33,912 bases of DNA, taken from positions 1-33,912 of IMG/VR virus record IMGVR_UViG_3300025889_000473, one strand, 5' to 3'. Shown here in pieces: positions 6,695 to 14,600 of this stretch (the stretch's first letter is position 1; the number at the start of each line of letters is the position of its first letter). The notes beneath the pieces were generated by a model. The model made no database searches. It was not told the DNA's origin and saw only the letters and a list, made by a program, of their open reading frames with translations. Position numbers and translations under genes: made by a program. This stretch comes from a virus.

Positions 6695-7705
6695 GTGACC
6701 ATCCAGAATCACAATTTCACGGACGCGGCGGGGAAGGTTGACTTCGTAGCCTGGGACGCGGCGCTTTCGGCTGAGGCGAAGTCCTTCCGTGATGCCAACT
6801 TCATGGACGCACAGGTCGGCATGGCCTTCCTGACGCCCCAGATGTATCGCATCGAGACGCAGGTCTACCAGACCCGCTACCCTTCGTTCGACTATGGCTC
6901 GCTGGCCTATGTGAACACCGAGGGCGGTCTGTGGTCGGTCGGCTCGGTCTTCTACAGCGGCGACATCGCCGGCAAGGCGGAGTTCTTCAACTCCGGTTCG
7001 TTCGACATGCCGTTTGCCGGTGTGAGCCAGACGCAGTTCGTGCAGGAAAACCGCCTCGCAGCCATCGGCTACGAGTGGGATATTGGCGAACTGAACCGCG
7101 CTGCCATGGTGGGCCGCAACCTGTCTTCGGACAAGGCGATGGCCGCGAGCAAGGTGGCAGAGAAGTTCTGCTACGACATCTTCATTTCGGGCAACACCGA
7201 AAAGAACATGACGGGCCTGATCAACAACGCTTCGGTTTCGGCTGCGGCTTCTACGAATGGCTCCTGGGGTGCGGCTACGGCTGACGAAATCCTTGCGGAT
7301 ATCAACGAGGTGTTGACCGATGTGAACACCAACACTGGTGAAGTTCACATTGCCGACCGCCTGCTGCTGCCGACTGCTAAGCTGACCAGCATTGCATCGA
7401 CGCGCGTTGGCGACACGAACGAGACGATCCTCGCCTTCGTTCGCCGCAACAATGTCTATTCGGCACAGTCGGGTCAGGATCTGACGATCCGCGCCCTGCG
7501 TGACCTGAATAACGTTGGCGGTTCGACCCGCATGGTGGCGTATGACAGCAGCCGCGAGGTTGTGCAGTTCCACCTGCCCGCGCCGCACCAGTTCCTGCCT
7601 GCCTATCAGAAGTCCTCGACTGTCTATGAAGTCGGCGGCCTGCTGAACATCGGCGGGACCGAGGTTCGCCTTCCCAAGGCAATCAGCTACAGGACGGGCA
7701 TCTGA
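6695..7705 (+). CDS. Major capsid protein, DUF2184-type HK97 fold
   Basis: A 336-residue major capsid protein. Landmarks are VGMAFLTPQMYRIETQVYQTRYPSFDYGSL near residues 36-68, a central ENRLAAIGYEWDIGELNRAAMVGRNLSSDKAMAASKVAEKF, GNTEKNMTGLINN at about 168-180, DRLLLPTAKLTSIAS, and the closing GGTEVRLPKAISYRTGI. These match DUF2184 capsid proteins of alphaproteobacterial siphophages. GTG 6695 is chosen because it has a near-perfect AAGGAGGG site directly upstream, suiting a highly expressed gene. There is no obvious long N-terminal delta domain, consistent with a separate scaffold protein. Confidence 0.9.
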   Translation: MTIQNHNFTDAAGKVDFVAWDAALSAEAKSFRDANFMDAQVGMAFLTPQMYRIETQVYQTRYPSFDYGSLAYVNTEGGLWSVGSVFYSGDIAGKAEFFNSGSFDMPFAGVSQTQFVQENRLAAIGYEWDIGELNRAAMVGRNLSSDKAMAASKVAEKFCYDIFISGNTEKNMTGLINNASVSAAASTNGSWGAATADEILADINEVLTDVNTNTGEVHIADRLLLPTAKLTSIASTRVGDTNETILAFVRRNNVYSAQSGQDLTIRALRDLNNVGGSTRMVAYDSSREVVQFHLPAPHQFLPAYQKSSTVYEVGGLLNIGGTEVRLPKAISYRTGI

Positions 7706-7881
7706 TGGCTGAGTTCACCAACACCGCGAAGGGCCTTCGTGGCATCAACATGAAGAACGGCGAAACGATCTTCATCGGTGCAGGTGAAACGATGACCGTG
7801 GACAAGCGGCAGGTTGCCAATGTTCACGAGGACATCACCGAGGCCAAGGAAGCCAAGAAGGCTGACAAGGCCGACGACTGA
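7705..7881 (+). CDS. Small head protein, 58 aa
   Basis: A 58-residue protein starting MAEFTNTAKGLRGINMKNGETIFIGAGETMTV and ending in a Lys/Asp-rich tail (AKKADKADD). The ATG overlaps the capsid stop (TGATG at 7703-7707), so it is coupled to capsid translation. The short beta-rich core with a charged tail is typical of small proteins that follow the capsid gene in this phage type, but I cannot name a function. A terminator follows 27 bases downstream, so it is the last gene of the head transcription unit. Confidence 0.75.
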   Translation: MAEFTNTAKGLRGINMKNGETIFIGAGETMTVDKRQVANVHEDITEAKEAKKADKADD

Positions 7882-7907
7882 CCCCCAGCGCCTCCACGCT
7901 GACGAGA

Positions 7908-7933
7908 GGGCCATCCTTCGGGGTGGCCCTTTT
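7908..7933 (+). terminator. Rho-independent terminator after the head module
   Basis: A nine-base-pair stem (GGGCCATCC with GGGTGGCCC, one G-U pair) closes a TTCG tetraloop at 7917-7920 and is followed by TTTT at 7930-7933. It lies between the small head gene and promoter copy 5, and would insulate the head genes from the connector/tail genes. It is the only convincing intrinsic terminator in the window. Confidence 0.88.
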
Positions 7934-7938
7934 GCGTT

Positions 7939-7972
7939 GAACCTACAGCGAATACGGATGCGCCCGTAATAT
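7939..7972 (+). promoter_or_regulatory. Late-promoter motif copy 5, leaderless connector start
   Basis: GAACCTACAGC at 7939-7949, 17-bp spacer, TAATAT at 7967-7972. ATG 7979 follows after six bases with no ribosome site. It begins five bases after the T-run of the terminator. A back-to-back terminator and promoter is the strongest positional evidence that the motif is a promoter. Confidence 0.8.
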
Positions 7973-7978
7973 CGCGGC

Positions 7979-8410
7979 ATGGCCTATGAGAACCCGACCG
8001 CTGACGATCTGCAATCGGCATTCCCCAAGTTTGCGGACGTTGCCGATGTAACCGTTGAGTTCTGGCTGACACGCGCCCGCCGTGCTGTCGATGAAAGCTG
8101 GTGCGAAGACGATTACGCGATGGGCCAGATGCTCATGGCATCGCACCTGATGACCCTGCAAGGGCTGGGCAGCGGCACCGAAGCCGAACTGGCTGCGCAG
8201 GGATTGTCGGATTTCAAGTCCGTCCGATCCGGCTCGTTTTCCTTCACGAAGGCCGAGGGGGAGGCCTCACAGGCTGCATCCGGCGAACTGGCGTCCACCA
8301 GCTACGGTCGGCAGTTCATCGCGCTTGCACGGGCCAACAGGGGCGGTCCTCGCATTACCCCTACCGGCACTGTGCCGTATAATTATTGGCCGTTCCCGGA
8401 GGGCGAATAA
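7979..8410 (+). CDS. Head-tail adaptor, DUF4054 type
   Basis: A 143-residue protein. Features are DDLQSAFPKFADVADVTVEFWLTRARRAVDESW at about 9-41, YAMGQMLMASHLMTLQG at about 45-61, and a C-terminal SYGRQFIALARANRGGP. These fit the DUF4054 connector family (HK97 gp6/SPP1 gp15-like helical adaptors), which bind below the portal. The gene starts without a ribosome site from promoter copy 5. The stop overlaps the next start (TAATG). Confidence 0.85.
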   Translation: MAYENPTADDLQSAFPKFADVADVTVEFWLTRARRAVDESWCEDDYAMGQMLMASHLMTLQGLGSGTEAELAAQGLSDFKSVRSGSFSFTKAEGEASQAASGELASTSYGRQFIALARANRGGPRITPTGTVPYNYWPFPEGE

Positions 8411-8847
8411 TGGGCCTGCTGACCGGGGATGTTTCCAGCGTCTTTTCATCGATCATGGGCGCGTTCTTTCTGGATGGAACGCTGCACCGTGCGACCCTGA
8501 CCGATGACGGCATGGGCGGCGGTTCGGCGTCATGGTCGGACACGCCGGTCAAAGCCCAACTGGACAGCACCACGCAGCAGCAACAGGCAGGCGAGGGCTA
8601 TACCGACAGGGACCAGCGCATCCTTGTCCTGGCACATGGCCTGACCCGCCCCGATCCCGACGATGAAATCACGCTAAACGGTGTCCGGTGGTCGATTGCA
8701 TCCGTGGGCCGCGATCCTGCCGGGGCATATTACGATCTGCGCGGGCGTTTCTCCGGCCATGTGGAAGCATCTGGCGAGGCTGGAATGCTGGACTTCTCCG
8801 ACCCTGCGAACAGCGCGCATCTTATTTACTTCATGGAGCCTGCATAA
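8410..8847 (+). CDS. Head-tail joining (stopper-like) protein
   Basis: A 145-residue protein with a helical N-terminus (LLTGDVSSVFSSIMGAFFLDGTLHRATL) and a beta-rich body with RILVLAHGLTRPDPDDEITLNGVRWSIASVGRDPAGAYYDLRGR at about 75-118. The pattern of a small beta-barrel with a late GxxWxIxxVxxDPAGAYYxLxxR strand is typical of head-tail joining or stopper proteins following the DUF4054 adaptor. Start and stop overlap neighbours as TAATG, giving a coupled connector operon. Confidence 0.7.
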   Translation: MGLLTGDVSSVFSSIMGAFFLDGTLHRATLTDDGMGGGSASWSDTPVKAQLDSTTQQQQAGEGYTDRDQRILVLAHGLTRPDPDDEITLNGVRWSIASVGRDPAGAYYDLRGRFSGHVEASGEAGMLDFSDPANSAHLIYFMEPA

Positions 8848-9377
8848 TGGCGATTACCGTCCTTGATGGGAATGGCGATGCCGTATCCCTCGAAACCCCC
8901 AATGCGAACGGGCGCGCTGCTGCATCCGCTTCGAAGCCGGTTGCTCTATCGACCGAAGACAAAGCCGCACTGGATGCCGTCACCACGGCGCTAGGCGGCG
9001 ATCTGAGCGTGACGGGCACGTTCTGGCAAGCCACGCAGCCTGTTTCGCTTGCCGACCCTGTGGCGGTTACAGGGACGTTCTATCAGGCGACACAGCCTGT
9101 CAGTGCTGCCAGCCTTCCCCTGCCGACCGGCGCGGCCACGGATGCAACGGTGGCTAGCGGCGTTCCCGCCACGAGTTGGGCGACAATCACGCCCGGATCT
9201 TCGACGCTGTCACCTGTCCCGAAGGCTATATGGGTCAATCAGGCTTGTGACATCACGCTAGAGGATGGTGACGCGACTTCGGTTGTGTTCACGGTTGCTG
9301 CAGCGGGGCCGCTTCCCGTGCGCCCCACGAAGATTACCGCCATCAGCACAGGCACGGTCGTCGGCTTCTACGACTGA
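8847..9377 (+). CDS. Structural protein with internal repeat, 176 aa
   Basis: A 176-residue beta-rich protein. A 13-residue unit VTGTFWQATQPVS/VTGTFYQATQPVS occurs twice (about residues 56-68 and 74-86) and a third, weaker unit may follow. The C-terminus (WVNQACDITLEDGDATSVVFTVAAAGPLPVRPTKITAISTGTVVGFYD) looks like a jelly-roll or Ig-like domain. Proteins like this occur in connector regions of many siphophages and are called spike or virion structural proteins. Exact role unknown. Coupled to its upstream neighbour by TAATG. Confidence 0.6.
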   Translation: MAITVLDGNGDAVSLETPNANGRAAASASKPVALSTEDKAALDAVTTALGGDLSVTGTFWQATQPVSLADPVAVTGTFYQATQPVSAASLPLPTGAATDATVASGVPATSWATITPGSSTLSPVPKAIWVNQACDITLEDGDATSVVFTVAAAGPLPVRPTKITAISTGTVVGFYD

Positions 9378-9784
9378 TGCCCAAGATCACCGGCCTCAAT
9401 GTCGTCAACGGCAAGTTAGCCCAGCTATCGGGCCAACAGAAGATTTCTCTGGTCGGGCAGGCATTGGTGGCAGGCGGGCAGGAGATCAAAGCCGAGGCTG
9501 CGCGTTCGATCACGGCAGGGGCGGTGTCAGGTAAGGACCATGTCCCAAGCGCGCCGGGTGAACCGCCGAACGAAAATACGGGCGTTCTTAGGTCGAACAT
9601 CGAGGTCACGCAGCCTGCGCCGCTTCGTGTCGAGATCAGTTCCAACGCCCCTTATTCGGCAGCGCTGGAAAACGGAACGAGCAAGATGCAGGCGCGCCCA
9701 TTCATGGGGCCTGCCGCCCGCAAGGCGAAAGCTTCGGTTATCGCCCGCGTCAACAAGGTTATCGACAAGCTAGTGAAGGGATAG
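9377..9784 (+). CDS. HK97 gp10-like tail-completion/connector protein
   Basis: A 135-residue protein with the gp10 signature: an N-terminal helix, SGKDHVPSAPGEPPNENTGVLRSNIEV at about 54-80, then NAPYSAALENGTSKMQARPFMGPAARK at about 92-118. The SAPGEPP...LR.SI and YA..LE.GTs...ARPfm.PA pattern is characteristic of HK97 gp10 proteins, which connect the head-tail interface to the tail tube. ATG 9377 overlaps the upstream stop (TGATG). Confidence 0.87.
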   Translation: MPKITGLNVVNGKLAQLSGQQKISLVGQALVAGGQEIKAEAARSITAGAVSGKDHVPSAPGEPPNENTGVLRSNIEVTQPAPLRVEISSNAPYSAALENGTSKMQARPFMGPAARKAKASVIARVNKVIDKLVKG

Positions 9785-9787
9785 ATC

Positions 9788-10066
9788 ATGGCCCGCTGGA
9801 TCAATGTGAAAGACAAGTTCGACTGGCATCATCCCGGCAAGAACGGCAAGATGACCGTTTACCGCGCTGGCGAGCATTATGTTGCCCGCGAGATTGCCGA
9901 TCTTGCCATTGCACAAGGAAAGGCGACAGAGGCGAAGAACGGTGGTAAAACATCTGCCGATGAAGCCCCCTCCACCAACAAGGATGACGCTGGACGAGTG
10001 GGTTCAGAGGATATTCTTTCTGATGATCGGGGGGAGTCTGGCACGTCCATGGATGACGCCGGATAA
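9788..10066 (+). CDS. Hypothetical connector-region protein, 92 aa
   Basis: The N-terminal 50 residues (MARWINVKDKFDWHHPGKNGKMTVYRAGEHYVAREIADLAIAQGKATE) form a recognisable small domain common in phage connector operons, with FDW near the start and an ADxAIAxGKA motif. Residues 55-92 are low-complexity and acidic (Asp, Glu, Ser). An overlapping +1-frame ORF beginning at 9987 runs through this tail, so the C-terminal part may be under reduced constraint. No function is known to me. Confidence 0.65.
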   Translation: MARWINVKDKFDWHHPGKNGKMTVYRAGEHYVAREIADLAIAQGKATEAKNGGKTSADEAPSTNKDDAGRVGSEDILSDDRGESGTSMDDAG

Positions 10067-10071
10067 CGACA

Positions 10072-10467
10072 ATGAGTGTGGCCCCCATTCTCGGCCTGCG
10101 GAGGGCGATAGTCACCCACCTGAGGGCTGACAGCACCGTTACGACAACGGCAGTGGACAGTCGTATCTATGGCGAGCGTGCACCTGCAGAACCGCAATGG
10201 CCGTTCGTCCGCTATGGCGTGTCCGATGCTGCCGGGGATCTGGTCAGCGTGCCCCTGCATGTCTTTTCCAAGGATGATTTTACCGACGATGTGAACGCCA
10301 TCGCGGAAGCGATCGGTAACAGTCTGGACGAGCGTGTCCTGACCGTATCGGAAGGCGTGAAGGCCTATCTGGCATGGCAGGGTGTTCAGGTCATGGGCGA
10401 TGCGGAAGAACAGTCCGCATGGCACGCCATCGTGACCATACAGGCCCGCATTCCGCAAGGCTGCTAG
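10072..10467 (+). CDS. Tail completion/terminator protein, DUF3168 type
   Basis: A 131-residue protein with the DUF3168 layout: VAPILGLRRAIVTHLRADSTVT at the N-terminus, DSRIYGERAPAEPQWPFVRYG at about 29-49, and LHVFSKDDFTDDVNAIAEAIGNSL at about 62-85. These match the tail-terminator family (lambda gpU/SPP1 gp17-like), which caps the tail tube at the head-proximal end. It closes the connector operon; its TAG stop abuts promoter copy 6. Confidence 0.85.
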   Translation: MSVAPILGLRRAIVTHLRADSTVTTTAVDSRIYGERAPAEPQWPFVRYGVSDAAGDLVSVPLHVFSKDDFTDDVNAIAEAIGNSLDERVLTVSEGVKAYLAWQGVQVMGDAEEQSAWHAIVTIQARIPQGC

Positions 10468-10468
10468 C

Positions 10469-10502
10469 GAACCTACAGCCAAATGCCACGAAGGATTATG
10501 GT
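10469..10502 (+). promoter_or_regulatory. Late-promoter motif copy 6, ahead of tail tube gene
   Basis: GAACCTACAGC at 10469-10479, 17-bp spacer, TATGGT at 10497-10502. The expected start of transcription (about 10509) leaves a 47-base leader before the tail tube ATG 10556, which has its own GGAG site at 10545-10548. This copy would thus give a conventional leadered mRNA for an abundant protein. Confidence 0.65.
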
Positions 10503-10555
10503 GGCCCTGACAAGCCCGCTGTGAAGCGGTGCGTCCCGATGATGGAGATTCTTGA

Positions 10556-11008
10556 ATGGCGCAGCCCGACATTATCCGCGGCACTTATTTCGCCCTGTCG
10601 ATGGGCGATGGTGAGGTAAGCGAAACCTTCACGCCGCTGTGCGGTATCAACACCCGTTCGTTCACCCAGCAGGCGAACACTTCAGACACCTTCATTCGCG
10701 ATTGCGCCGATCCTGAAGATGTTCCGATCCGCCGCCTGATCGTGACCGGCAAGCAATGGTCGCTGTCGGGCGAAGGTCAGTTGAACCGTGCGCAGCTGGA
10801 TGACATCACCACCGCGTTCGGCGTGACCAAGAATTATCGCTTCATCTTCACGGAGCCGAGCGACGACGAGGTGTTCCAGGGCTATTTCGAAGGCCCCGCC
10901 ATTCTCGTCAATCAGGCCATTACCGGCGGCGATGAAGAATACGCCACGATGTCGCTTCAGTTCGAAAGCGATGGCGAATGGACATGGACGACCGTGACGC
11001 CCGCCTGA
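10556..11008 (+). CDS. Major tail tube protein
   Basis: A 150-residue protein. Landmarks are MAQPDIIRGTYFALSMGDGEVSETFTPLCGINTRSFTQQANTSDTFIRDCADP at the N-terminus and QALITGG-like VNQAITGGDEEYATMSLQFESDGEWTW at the C-terminus, a pattern typical of tail tube proteins of alphaproteobacterial siphophages. It polymerises into the tube around the tape measure. GGAG precedes the ATG. The stop overlaps the chaperone start (TGATG). Confidence 0.88.
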   Translation: MAQPDIIRGTYFALSMGDGEVSETFTPLCGINTRSFTQQANTSDTFIRDCADPEDVPIRRLIVTGKQWSLSGEGQLNRAQLDDITTAFGVTKNYRFIFTEPSDDEVFQGYFEGPAILVNQAITGGDEEYATMSLQFESDGEWTWTTVTPA

Positions 11009-11445
11009 TGAACTCCATCGAACTCGACTTCGCTGATGGCGTTTACAACTTTGCGCTGCCGCTCGCTCAGATAGACGAGTTGCAGCGCAAATGCGGTGCT
11101 GGCATCGGGGCTATCTTCGCCCGCGTGATCAAGGGCGCGCACCACATTGGGGATGATGTGGTGCTGGCCCCGGCCTCTGCCGAGTTCTATGCGCTGGATG
11201 TCATTGAGACGATCCGGCAGGGATTGATCGGCGGCAAGCGCGGAATGGTCGATGGCAAGGAAATCGCTGTCACACCCGGCACCGCGCACAAGCTGATCAA
11301 CAATTACGTTCTGGAACAGCCGCTATCCTATGCGTGGGAATTTGCGGTTTCCATCCTTGGTGCGGTGATCGTCGGATATAATCCACCGGGGGAAGCAGAG
11401 CCGCCCAAAGCGGCGGCGGGGACGGAACCCTCGACTTCGGCCTAG
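11008..11445 (+). CDS. Tail assembly chaperone, gpG-like part
   Basis: A 145-residue protein of the Phage_TAC_11 (gene transfer agent-like) type: MNSIELDFADGVYNFALPLAQIDELQRKCGAGIGAIFARV, then PGTAHKLINNYV and PLSYAWEFAVSILGAVIVGYNPPG. It is the zero-frame product, ending TAG 11443-11445 after a Pro/Ala/Ser tail. The -1 frame is open from 11382 to 11639 and encodes the expected C-terminal chaperone domain, so a -1 frameshift product of about 210 residues is likely. ATG 11008 overlaps the tail tube stop; an earlier ATG at 10978 would overlap the tube gene. Confidence 0.85.
   Translation: MNSIELDFADGVYNFALPLAQIDELQRKCGAGIGAIFARVIKGAHHIGDDVVLAPASAEFYALDVIETIRQGLIGGKRGMVDGKEIAVTPGTAHKLINNYVLEQPLSYAWEFAVSILGAVIVGYNPPGEAEPPKAAAGTEPSTSA
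11382..11445 (+). promoter_or_regulatory. Window for programmed -1 ribosomal frameshift
   Basis: The -1 frame has a stop at 11379-11381 and is then open, while the zero frame stops at 11443-11445, so slippage must occur between. Two G-runs are placed to allow re-pairing after a -1 slip: GGGGG at 11388-11392 (zero frame CCG GGG GAA) and GGGG at 11418-11421 (zero frame GCG GGG ACG). No classical XXXYYYZ heptamer is in the right phase (CCCAAAG at 11403-11409 is out of phase). Confidence 0.55.
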
Positions 11446-11465
11446 TTCTAGCGAACTGTGCGCGG

Positions 11466-11639
11466 ATGAACGTTCCGCCCAGCGAGGCCAAGGCGCTTTC
11501 CTATTACGAATATCACCAGTTGCTCCATAACTGGAATAAGGGCGAAGGCGGGGACGACATCAAGGCCCCCGATGCTGCCACCACGCAGCGCATTCTCGAC
11601 AAGATCGCTGCCGACCCGCGCCTGACCAAAGCAGCCTGA
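11466..11639 (+). CDS. Tail assembly chaperone, gpT-like C-terminal part
   Basis: From ATG 11466 this is a 57-residue protein (MNVPPSEAKALSYYEYHQLLHNWNKG...), but the same frame is open upstream through TLDFGLVLANCAR. That segment completes the pattern of the second tail chaperone domain (a short helix, then P..A..LS..E...ll..WN). It is -1 relative to the upstream chaperone ORF and is therefore most likely expressed as a frameshift extension. No Shine-Dalgarno site is evident at 11466. Its TGA stop shares bases with promoter copy 7. Confidence 0.65.
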   Translation: MNVPPSEAKALSYYEYHQLLHNWNKGEGGDDIKAPDAATTQRILDKIAADPRLTKAA

Positions 11640-11671
11640 ACCTACAGCGCAAATCACCGCCCCCGTAATCT
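11638..11671 (+). promoter_or_regulatory. Late-promoter motif copy 7, leaderless tape measure start
   Basis: GAACCTACAGC at 11638-11648, 17-bp spacer, TAATCT at 11666-11671, then ATG 11678 after six bases with no ribosome site. The -10 and geometry are identical to copy 2. The motif overlaps the upstream TGA. Confidence 0.78.
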
Positions 11672-11677
11672 GCGTTC

Positions 11678-14600
11678 ATGGCAAGCGCAGAAAAAGTCGT
11701 CGTTGAACTCCTGGCAAAAACCGATGGGTTTGATGCCAAGATCCGTGGCAGCGGAACTGCGCTTAATCAGGTGTTGGGGAAGGTTCGGGATTCGTCCGAC
11801 AAGACGGAAAAGGCCGTCCGCGATGATTTCCGCCGCATTGAGCGGGAGATGAGCGCATCGTCCAGTAGGATTAGCGGCACCATCAAAGGACTGGCAGGGA
11901 CGCTGGCTGCTGCATTCTCTGGCCGTGAGTTGGTGGGCTTACTGGATAGCTTCACCCGCCTTCAGAACAACCTACGTGTTGCTGGCGTGGAAGGCGAAAG
12001 CCTTAAGCTGGTCCAAGATCGCCTGTTTGAATCTGCGCAAAAATACGGCGTGGAACTGGAGGGGCTTTCTTCGCTGTTTTCCTCACTCACACAGGCCAGC
12101 GCGGAACTTGGCGCAACACAGAACCAGATATTCACGATCACCGACGCAGTCTCTGCCTCGCTAAAGGTGACCGGCATCTCGGCAAACGAGGCAGGCGGCG
12201 CGCTCTTGCAGTTGCAGCAGGTGTTTCGTGGCAACAAAGTGCAGGCTGAAGAATACAACTCGCTGATCGACAGTCTCTATCCGCTTCTTCAGGCGGCAGC
12301 GGCAGGGTCTGACAGATGGGGCGGATCGGTCGGGAGGCTGACCCGCGACGTCAAGGACAGCAGCGTCACCAGCAAGGAGTTCTTTGACGCTATCTTGGCT
12401 GGCGCTGGTGTTCTTGAAGACAAAGCCGCTAATGCAACGCTGACCCTGTCGGCAGGTGTTACCACGCTGACGAATGCTTTGACGGTTTATTTTGGTGAAG
12501 CTGACAAGGCGAACGGTGTGTCAGCTGCTCTGGGTGCGACCCTTGCCAAGCTTGCCGAAAATTTAGACGTCATCATCCCGGCAATCACTGCCATCGCTGC
12601 GGCTATCGGTATACGATACGTTACGGCCATGGGCGCAGCGGCGGGCGCTACAATTGCGAAGTCCGTTGCGGATGTAAGGGCCACGCAGACGGCAGTCGCG
12701 TTAGCTGCGGCACAGGCGCGGCTCGGCCCCCTCATGCTGGGGAATGCGGCGGCGGCAAACGCAGCGGCGGCATCCGTCACTCGCCTATCCGTGGCGCAAG
12801 GTGTTGCGGCAAGGGGTGCTGCTGGACTGGCCGCGTTGTTCGGTGGTCCCGTTGGTCTTGCTGTCGCGGGTGTCGCTGCGGGTTTCTACCTTGCATCGAA
12901 GCGCGTTGAAGAGAATGGCAAGGCATCTGCTGCTTACCAAAAGATCGAAAGCGATGCGACCGACATTCGCAAGAGGGCTGCGGACGCTGCACAGACGCTG
13001 GCCACAGCGACTGGCAAAGCCGCCGTTGAAGCGCGCAAGAACGCCGCCGCCACGAAGGAAGAAGCGCGTGCGCTTATCGCGACTGCGCGTGCGGCCCTCA
13101 AGGCAGCAGAGGCCAAGGCTAAGGCTGCTGCGATTGAAATTCAGAGCAACCCCCTTTCGGGTGGCAGTTTCGCAGGTCCGAACCCAATTCGCGGTATCGC
13201 GTCAATGTTCGGTCTTGGCGGGCGCGGCGAGATGGCGCAGGCCAATGGAGACATCAAAGCTGCCAGAGCGGCTATCGAGGAGGCCAAGGCGGCATTGGCG
13301 GAGTTTGAGAACTTCCCCAAAATCAGCGGTGGCATTATTGAAGACGATAAGAAGCCCAAAAAAACACCCAAGCCGCCAAAGCCTGTTTCCGGCCCATCTG
13401 CGGAAGAACTGGAAAACGCATACACTTCCGACCTTGCACGCTTGCAGGCGGAGGAATTGCAGGCGCGCATTTCGCTTACGACCGATATCGACAAGCGGGC
13501 AGACCTGCAGCGTGAACTGCTGGCCTTGGAAAAGCGTGAACGGCTGCGCGAGATTGACACCCAATCGCAACGCGACTTGGCGGATGTCAATGCCGACGAA
13601 ACGACCACGCCCGAAGAGAAGGCCAATCTGGCCAAGTTCATCGACGAACAGCGGCAGGCACAGGTTGCCATTGTCGATGCGCTCTATGGCCGCGCGCAGA
13701 CTATTCGCGATGCAAACGGCGACATCGTCATCAATCCCGCCATTGGGCAATACACGCAGCAGGTTCTTGACGACCTGAACGAAGAGATACTGCGCCAGAA
13801 GCGCGACGATCTGGCGATGCAACTGGATGTGCTGGATAGCCAAGCCGACATCGAGCGCAATGTCGAAGCGCGCAATCAGATCGAACAACGCGCAATCGCC
13901 ATTCAGCAGGAGATCGAGCGCAGCCTGTTGGAGCAGCAGATTGCCAACGGCGAAATTGCCGAAGCCGACCGTGCGCGGGCATTGCTGGCCCAAAGGCAGG
14001 CCAATGACCGCGAGGCACTGAGCCAAAGCCAGCAGTCTCCTTTCGAGCAGTATATCTCCGACCTGCAGGATGCGCAGTCGAACATGTCGCTGGAACTGGA
14101 AAGCCTCGGCGTGGATGTTCTGAATACGTTCAACGACAAACTGGTCGATGCAATTGTAAACTTCCGCTCTCTTGGCGATGTCGGGCGGGCTGCATTGGCA
14201 ACGCTGACCGAGGGCCTTGTCAGGCTTGCACTTCAGCAGATTATATTGCGGACCATCGGCAGCACCTTGGGTCAGTCGGCAACGGCAGCGACCACGGCGC
14301 AAGCATCAGCAGCGGCGGCGGCATGGGCACCGGCAGCGGCGGCGGCTTCGCTTGCCACACTTGGCGCGAACGCTGGCCCTGCAGCGGCGGCGTTGGCATC
14401 CACCTTTGCCCTGTCGCAAGGGCTGGCTACAGTGGGTGCTGTTGGAAGGAAAGACGGCGGCCCGATCTATGGTGTGGGCGGCCCGCGTGACGACAAGGTT
14501 CTGATGGCGGCAAGCCCCGGCGAATATGTCATCAAGGCAACGTCCGCTTCGAAGCTGGGCAAGGGCAGTCTGGAATACATCAACCGGACGGGCGAACTGC

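Noticed and set aside
11451-11461. Degenerate late-promoter box (GCGAACTGTGC) before the second chaperone ORF
   Set aside because: It shares only the CTAGCGAAC prefix and lies within the frameshift-extension coding sequence; no -10 follows at the right distance.
12744-13778. Long plus-strand ORF of 344 codons inside the tape measure gene
   Set aside because: Arg/Pro-rich out-of-frame shadow of the GC-rich Ala/Lys coiled coil; no ribosome site and no motif.
13202-14302. 366-codon minus-strand ORF opposite the tape measure gene
   Set aside because: Antisense shadow typical of GC-rich coding DNA, with no domain and no operon context.
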